Assembly (NCBI GenBank): GCA_014650415.1
Contig: BMUX01000001.1
Location: forward strand, 186,001-250,000
Reading direction: 5' to 3'
DNA: 64,000 nt
Source: Streptomyces spiroverticillatus
Lineage (GTDB): Bacteria; Actinomycetota; Actinomycetes; Streptomycetales; Streptomycetaceae
Of the stretch, positions 61,557 through 64,000 are shown in pieces; position 1 is the stretch's first letter, and every line of letters begins with the position of its first letter. Below the pieces are notes generated by a model that saw nothing but the letters and a program-made list of their open reading frames with translations, was not told the origin of the DNA and did no database searches. A program made the translations under genes and the position numbers.

Positions 61557-64000
61557 TCAGTACATGCTGAGGAGTTGATCCACCGTCAGTTCGGCGGGCT
61601 CCGTCGACTCGCCGTCCGGCAGGGCCAGTTCGAACCAGACCGTCTTGCCGCGCGGTGTGCGCCTCGCTCCCCACGCGGCGCTGAGCAGCCCGACGAGCTG
61701 GAGGCCGCGGCCGCCCTCGTCGGTGTCGCGGGCGCGCCTGCGCCTCGGCTGGACGAGGCCCGCGTCCCAGACCTCGCACACCAGCGTGCGGTCGAGGAGC
61801 AGGCGCAGGCGCACCTCGCCCTCGCCGTACCGCAGGGCATTCGTGACCAGCTCGCTGACCAGCAGCTCCGTGGTGTCCACGAGGTCTTCGAGGTCCCAGG
61901 AGACGAGCTGGGCGCGGGCCAGTTCGCGGGCCCGGCCCACCGAGCGGGGTTCGCGCGGCAGCCGCCAGTCGCCGACCGAGGCGGCCGGGAGGCCCTGGAT
62001 GCGGGCCATGAGGAGGGCGATGTCGTCCTCGCCGTGGCGGGTGTCGAGGGTGTTCAGGACGTGGTCGCAGACGTCTTCGAGGGGGCGGTCAGGCCCGCTC
62101 AGCGCCGTACGGAAGTCGCGCAGGCCCTCCTCCAGGGGGTGGTCGCGGGACTCGACCAGGCCGTCGGTGTAGAGGGCGAGCAGGGAGCCCTCGGGCAGCT
62201 CGACCTCGACCTCCTCGAAGGGTTCGCCGCCGACACCGAGGGGCATTCCCGGCGGTACGTCGAGCAGCAGCGGCTCCTCGCCGGGCTCGACCACCATGGG
62301 CGGCAGGTGGCCGGCGTTGGCGAACGTACATCGGCGGGTGACCGGGTCGTACACCGCGTACACACAGGTCGCCAGGTACACCTCGGAGAGGTCCGCCTCG
62401 CGGGACTTGTGGGCGGCGCGGGAGGCCTGCTGGGCGCCGCTGGGGGTGCCGAGTCCGCGGGCGATCTCGTCCAGTGCGCTGAGCACTTCGGCGGGTTCGA
62501 GGTCGAGCAGCGCCAAGGTCCGCACCGCCGTACGGAGTTCACCCATCGCCACGGCCGCCCGCAGCCCGCGTCCCATCACGTCCCCGACGACCAACGCGGT
62601 GCGGTGGCCGGGGAGTTCGATGACGTCGAACCAGTCGCCGCCCACCTCGGTGGCCGTGTTGCCCGGCAGATAGCGGCAGGCGATGTCGAGCCCGGCGGCC
62701 TCGGGGTCGCCGGGCGGGAGCAGGCTGCGCTGGAGGATCAGCGCGCGCTCGTGCTCCCTCCGGTAGAGCCGTGCGTTGTCCATGCAGACGGCGGCCCGGG
62801 AGGCCAGCTCGGTGGCCAGCGCCCGGTCCCGCTCGCCGAAGGCCTCACTGCCCTTCGTACGGGAGAACTGGACGAGCCCGATCACCGTGTCGTGGGCGAC
62901 CATCGGCACGGCCAGCGTGGAGTGCACCAGGTCGCCCTCCTCACCGGCGACGACCCGGGCGCGGCCGGTGCGCAGCGCCTTCGCGCACGGGGTGCCGAAG
63001 GGGTAGCGGTGGACCGAGCCGACCTGGATGTCGGCGGGGTCCTCCCCCGGGCCCACGCAGCCGGGCGCGGCCAGCGGCGCGTCCGAGACGGCCGAGGCGA
63101 ACGCGACCCGGCGCAGCTCGGCACTGCCGTCGGTGACCCCGGGCGGGGCCTCGTCACCGGTCAGCAGCCCCTGGTAGAGGTCGACGGAGGCGACGTCGCA
63201 GAAGCCGGGGACGGCCACGCCGAGCAGCTCCCGGGCGGTGGTCTCCAGATCCAGCGAGTTCCCTATCCGGGCGCCCGCCTCGTTGAGGAGGGCGAGGTTG
63301 CGCCGGGCGTCGGCGGCCTCGCGGGCGGCCCGGTGGCGGCGGGTGACGTCGGTGGCCAGGCCCGCGACGCCGACCGGGCGGCCGGAACCGCTGTGCACCC
63401 GGTAGAGGTTGACCGACCAGTGGCGGCGCTCGGCGCTGCCCGGCTCGGTGCCGGTGATCTGGATGTCGGTCATCGCCTCGCCGGTGTCCAGGACCCGGCG
63501 CAGGGCGGCCGCGACCCGCTCGGCCTCGGGGGCGGCGAGGTAGTCGTGCACCGTACGGCCCCGGTGGGCGTCGGCGTCGCCGCCGAACACCTCGGCGAAG
63601 CGGCGGTTGGTGCGCTGCACGGTGAGGTCCGTGCCGAACAGCAGGAAGCCGAAGGGAGATTGACCGAAAATGGCCTGTGACGCGGCGAGGTCGGTTTCGA
63701 TCCGCCGCAGTGCCCTCACGTCGACGACCAGACAGAGCGCACCGCGCTCCCCCTCCTGCGTCTCGCTGGGCATCACATAGATCTCGGCGACCCCCTCCGC
63801 ACCGCCCGCCCCGGCCACGCCGTCGGAACCGTCGGGCATCCGGAACGGGACGAGGCCCGTCCACTCCTTGCCGTCGAGGATCTCGGCCACCTCTCGGTGC
63901 CCGCGCCCCCGGTACTCCTCGGGCATGAACACCTCGACCGGGTCCCGCCCCACGACCTCCCGCGCCAGCACCCCGAAGAGCTCCTCGGCCCGCCTGCTCC
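61557..64000 (-). CDS. PAS-PAS-GAF-PP2C-HATPase phosphatase (partial, 5' end outside window)
   Basis: The frame is open at the right edge, giving about 813 visible residues; the start lies beyond 64000. Visible order: end of a PAS domain (RRAEELFGVLAREVVGRDPV), a second PAS (FLLFGTDLTVQRTNRRFAEV), a GAF (IGNSLDLETTARELLGVAVP; GLVQFSRTKGSEAFGERDRA), the SpoIIE-type PP2C phosphatase (EVGGDWFDVIELPGHRTALV, VGDVMGRGLRAAVAMGELRT, LYTDGLVESRDHPLEEGL) and a C-terminal RsbW-like ATPase (TTELLVSELVTNALRYGEG, RGLQLVGLLSAAWG). Such proteins switch anti-sigma/anti-anti-sigma partners, linking redox or ligand sensing to alternative sigma factors. Convergent with the PspA gene (18 bp). Confidence 0.93.
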   Translation of the reverse strand, partial: SRRAEELFGVLAREVVGRDPVEVFMPEEYRGRGHREVAEILDGKEWTGLVPFRMPDGSDGVAGAGGAEGVAEIYVMPSETQEGERGALCLVVDVRALRRIETDLAASQAIFGQSPFGFLLFGTDLTVQRTNRRFAEVFGGDADAHRGRTVHDYLAAPEAERVAAALRRVLDTGEAMTDIQITGTEPGSAERRHWSVNLYRVHSGSGRPVGVAGLATDVTRRHRAAREAADARRNLALLNEAGARIGNSLDLETTARELLGVAVPGFCDVASVDLYQGLLTGDEAPPGVTDGSAELRRVAFASAVSDAPLAAPGCVGPGEDPADIQVGSVHRYPFGTPCAKALRTGRARVVAGEEGDLVHSTLAVPMVAHDTVIGLVQFSRTKGSEAFGERDRALATELASRAAVCMDNARLYRREHERALILQRSLLPPGDPEAAGLDIACRYLPGNTATEVGGDWFDVIELPGHRTALVVGDVMGRGLRAAVAMGELRTAVRTLALLDLEPAEVLSALDEIARGLGTPSGAQQASRAAHKSREADLSEVYLATCVYAVYDPVTRRCTFANAGHLPPMVVEPGEEPLLLDVPPGMPLGVGGEPFEEVEVELPEGSLLALYTDGLVESRDHPLEEGLRDFRTALSGPDRPLEDVCDHVLNTLDTRHGEDDIALLMARIQGLPAASVGDWRLPREPRSVGRARELARAQLVSWDLEDLVDTTELLVSELVTNALRYGEGEVRLRLLLDRTLVCEVWDAGLVQPRRRRARDTDEGGRGLQLVGLLSAAWGARRTPRGKTVWFELALPDGESTEPAELTVDQLLSMY

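Overview
This is a stretch of very GC-rich actinobacterial chromosome, almost certainly from a Streptomyces. Third codon positions are nearly all G or C. GTG and TTG starts, 4-nt GTGA/ATGA stop-start overlaps and DUF-type genes typical of Streptomyces are common. From memory of the family and without any search, gene content and order strongly resemble the conserved actinobacterial core represented by Mycobacterium tuberculosis Rv1165-Rv1239: typA, lpqW, mshB, fdxC/dapC, dapE, LOG, folP2, tagA, DUF3117, O-methyltransferase, sigE/rseA/htrA/tatB, mrp, MgtE-N protein, corA. No phage, CRISPR array, tRNA, rRNA or intact insertion sequence is visible.

Layout. 1-6.3 kb: a long, structured-looking untranslated leader, then corA, a conserved hypothetical gene, a five-copy 30-bp tandem repeat, a lipoprotein gene, an MgtE-N/CBS protein overlapping a DUF1003 membrane protein, and the Fe-S carrier ATPase mrp. 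6.3-6.8 kb: short repeats and a 5'-truncated, twice-frameshifted gene remnant closed by a strong terminator. 6.8-13.4 kb: envelope-stress block (hypothetical, tatB, htrA, anti-sigma, ECF sigma) with a probable autoregulatory ECF promoter, divergent from an O-methyltransferase; then DUF3117. 13.7-18.7 kb: enoyl-CoA hydratase, tag, DivIVA-like protein, folP2, LOG and dapE. 18.7-24.6 kb: dispersed repeat, lysozyme-like membrane protein, small secreted protein, dapC, 7Fe ferredoxin, GNAT and SirB1-type proteins. 24.6-28.7 kb: AhpD-like protein and a coupled ABC exporter / histidine kinase / response regulator operon with a likely operator. 28.8-34.1 kb: YoaR-like surface protein, DUF6113 membrane protein, mshB (mycothiol synthesis), a 64-aa membrane protein and a polytopic membrane protein.

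34.3-46.6 kb: two tandem five-gene oligopeptide ABC importers separated by a GNAT gene. The one next to typA is most like the BldK importer of Streptomyces. 47.1-51.7 kb: typA and an LpqW-type lipoprotein. 52-56.4 kb: a small coiled-coil protein, 17-bp tandem repeats, a second copy of the dispersed repeat, and a three-gene succinate dehydrogenase operon. 56.4-64 kb: arylamine N-acetyltransferase, a LacI-family regulator with a candidate operator at its own promoter, a TPM-domain/coiled-coil membrane protein next to a PspA homologue, and a PAS-GAF-PP2C-HATPase phosphatase running off the right edge.

The window therefore groups Mg2+ transport, extracytoplasmic stress and protein quality control, DAP/lysine/peptidoglycan precursors, thiol redox, peptide uptake and respiration. 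Most genes are conserved housekeeping ones. The less explained items are the leader upstream of corA with its Mg2+-related genes, the dispersed and tandem intergenic repeats, the frameshifted remnant, and several candidate operators and hairpins.
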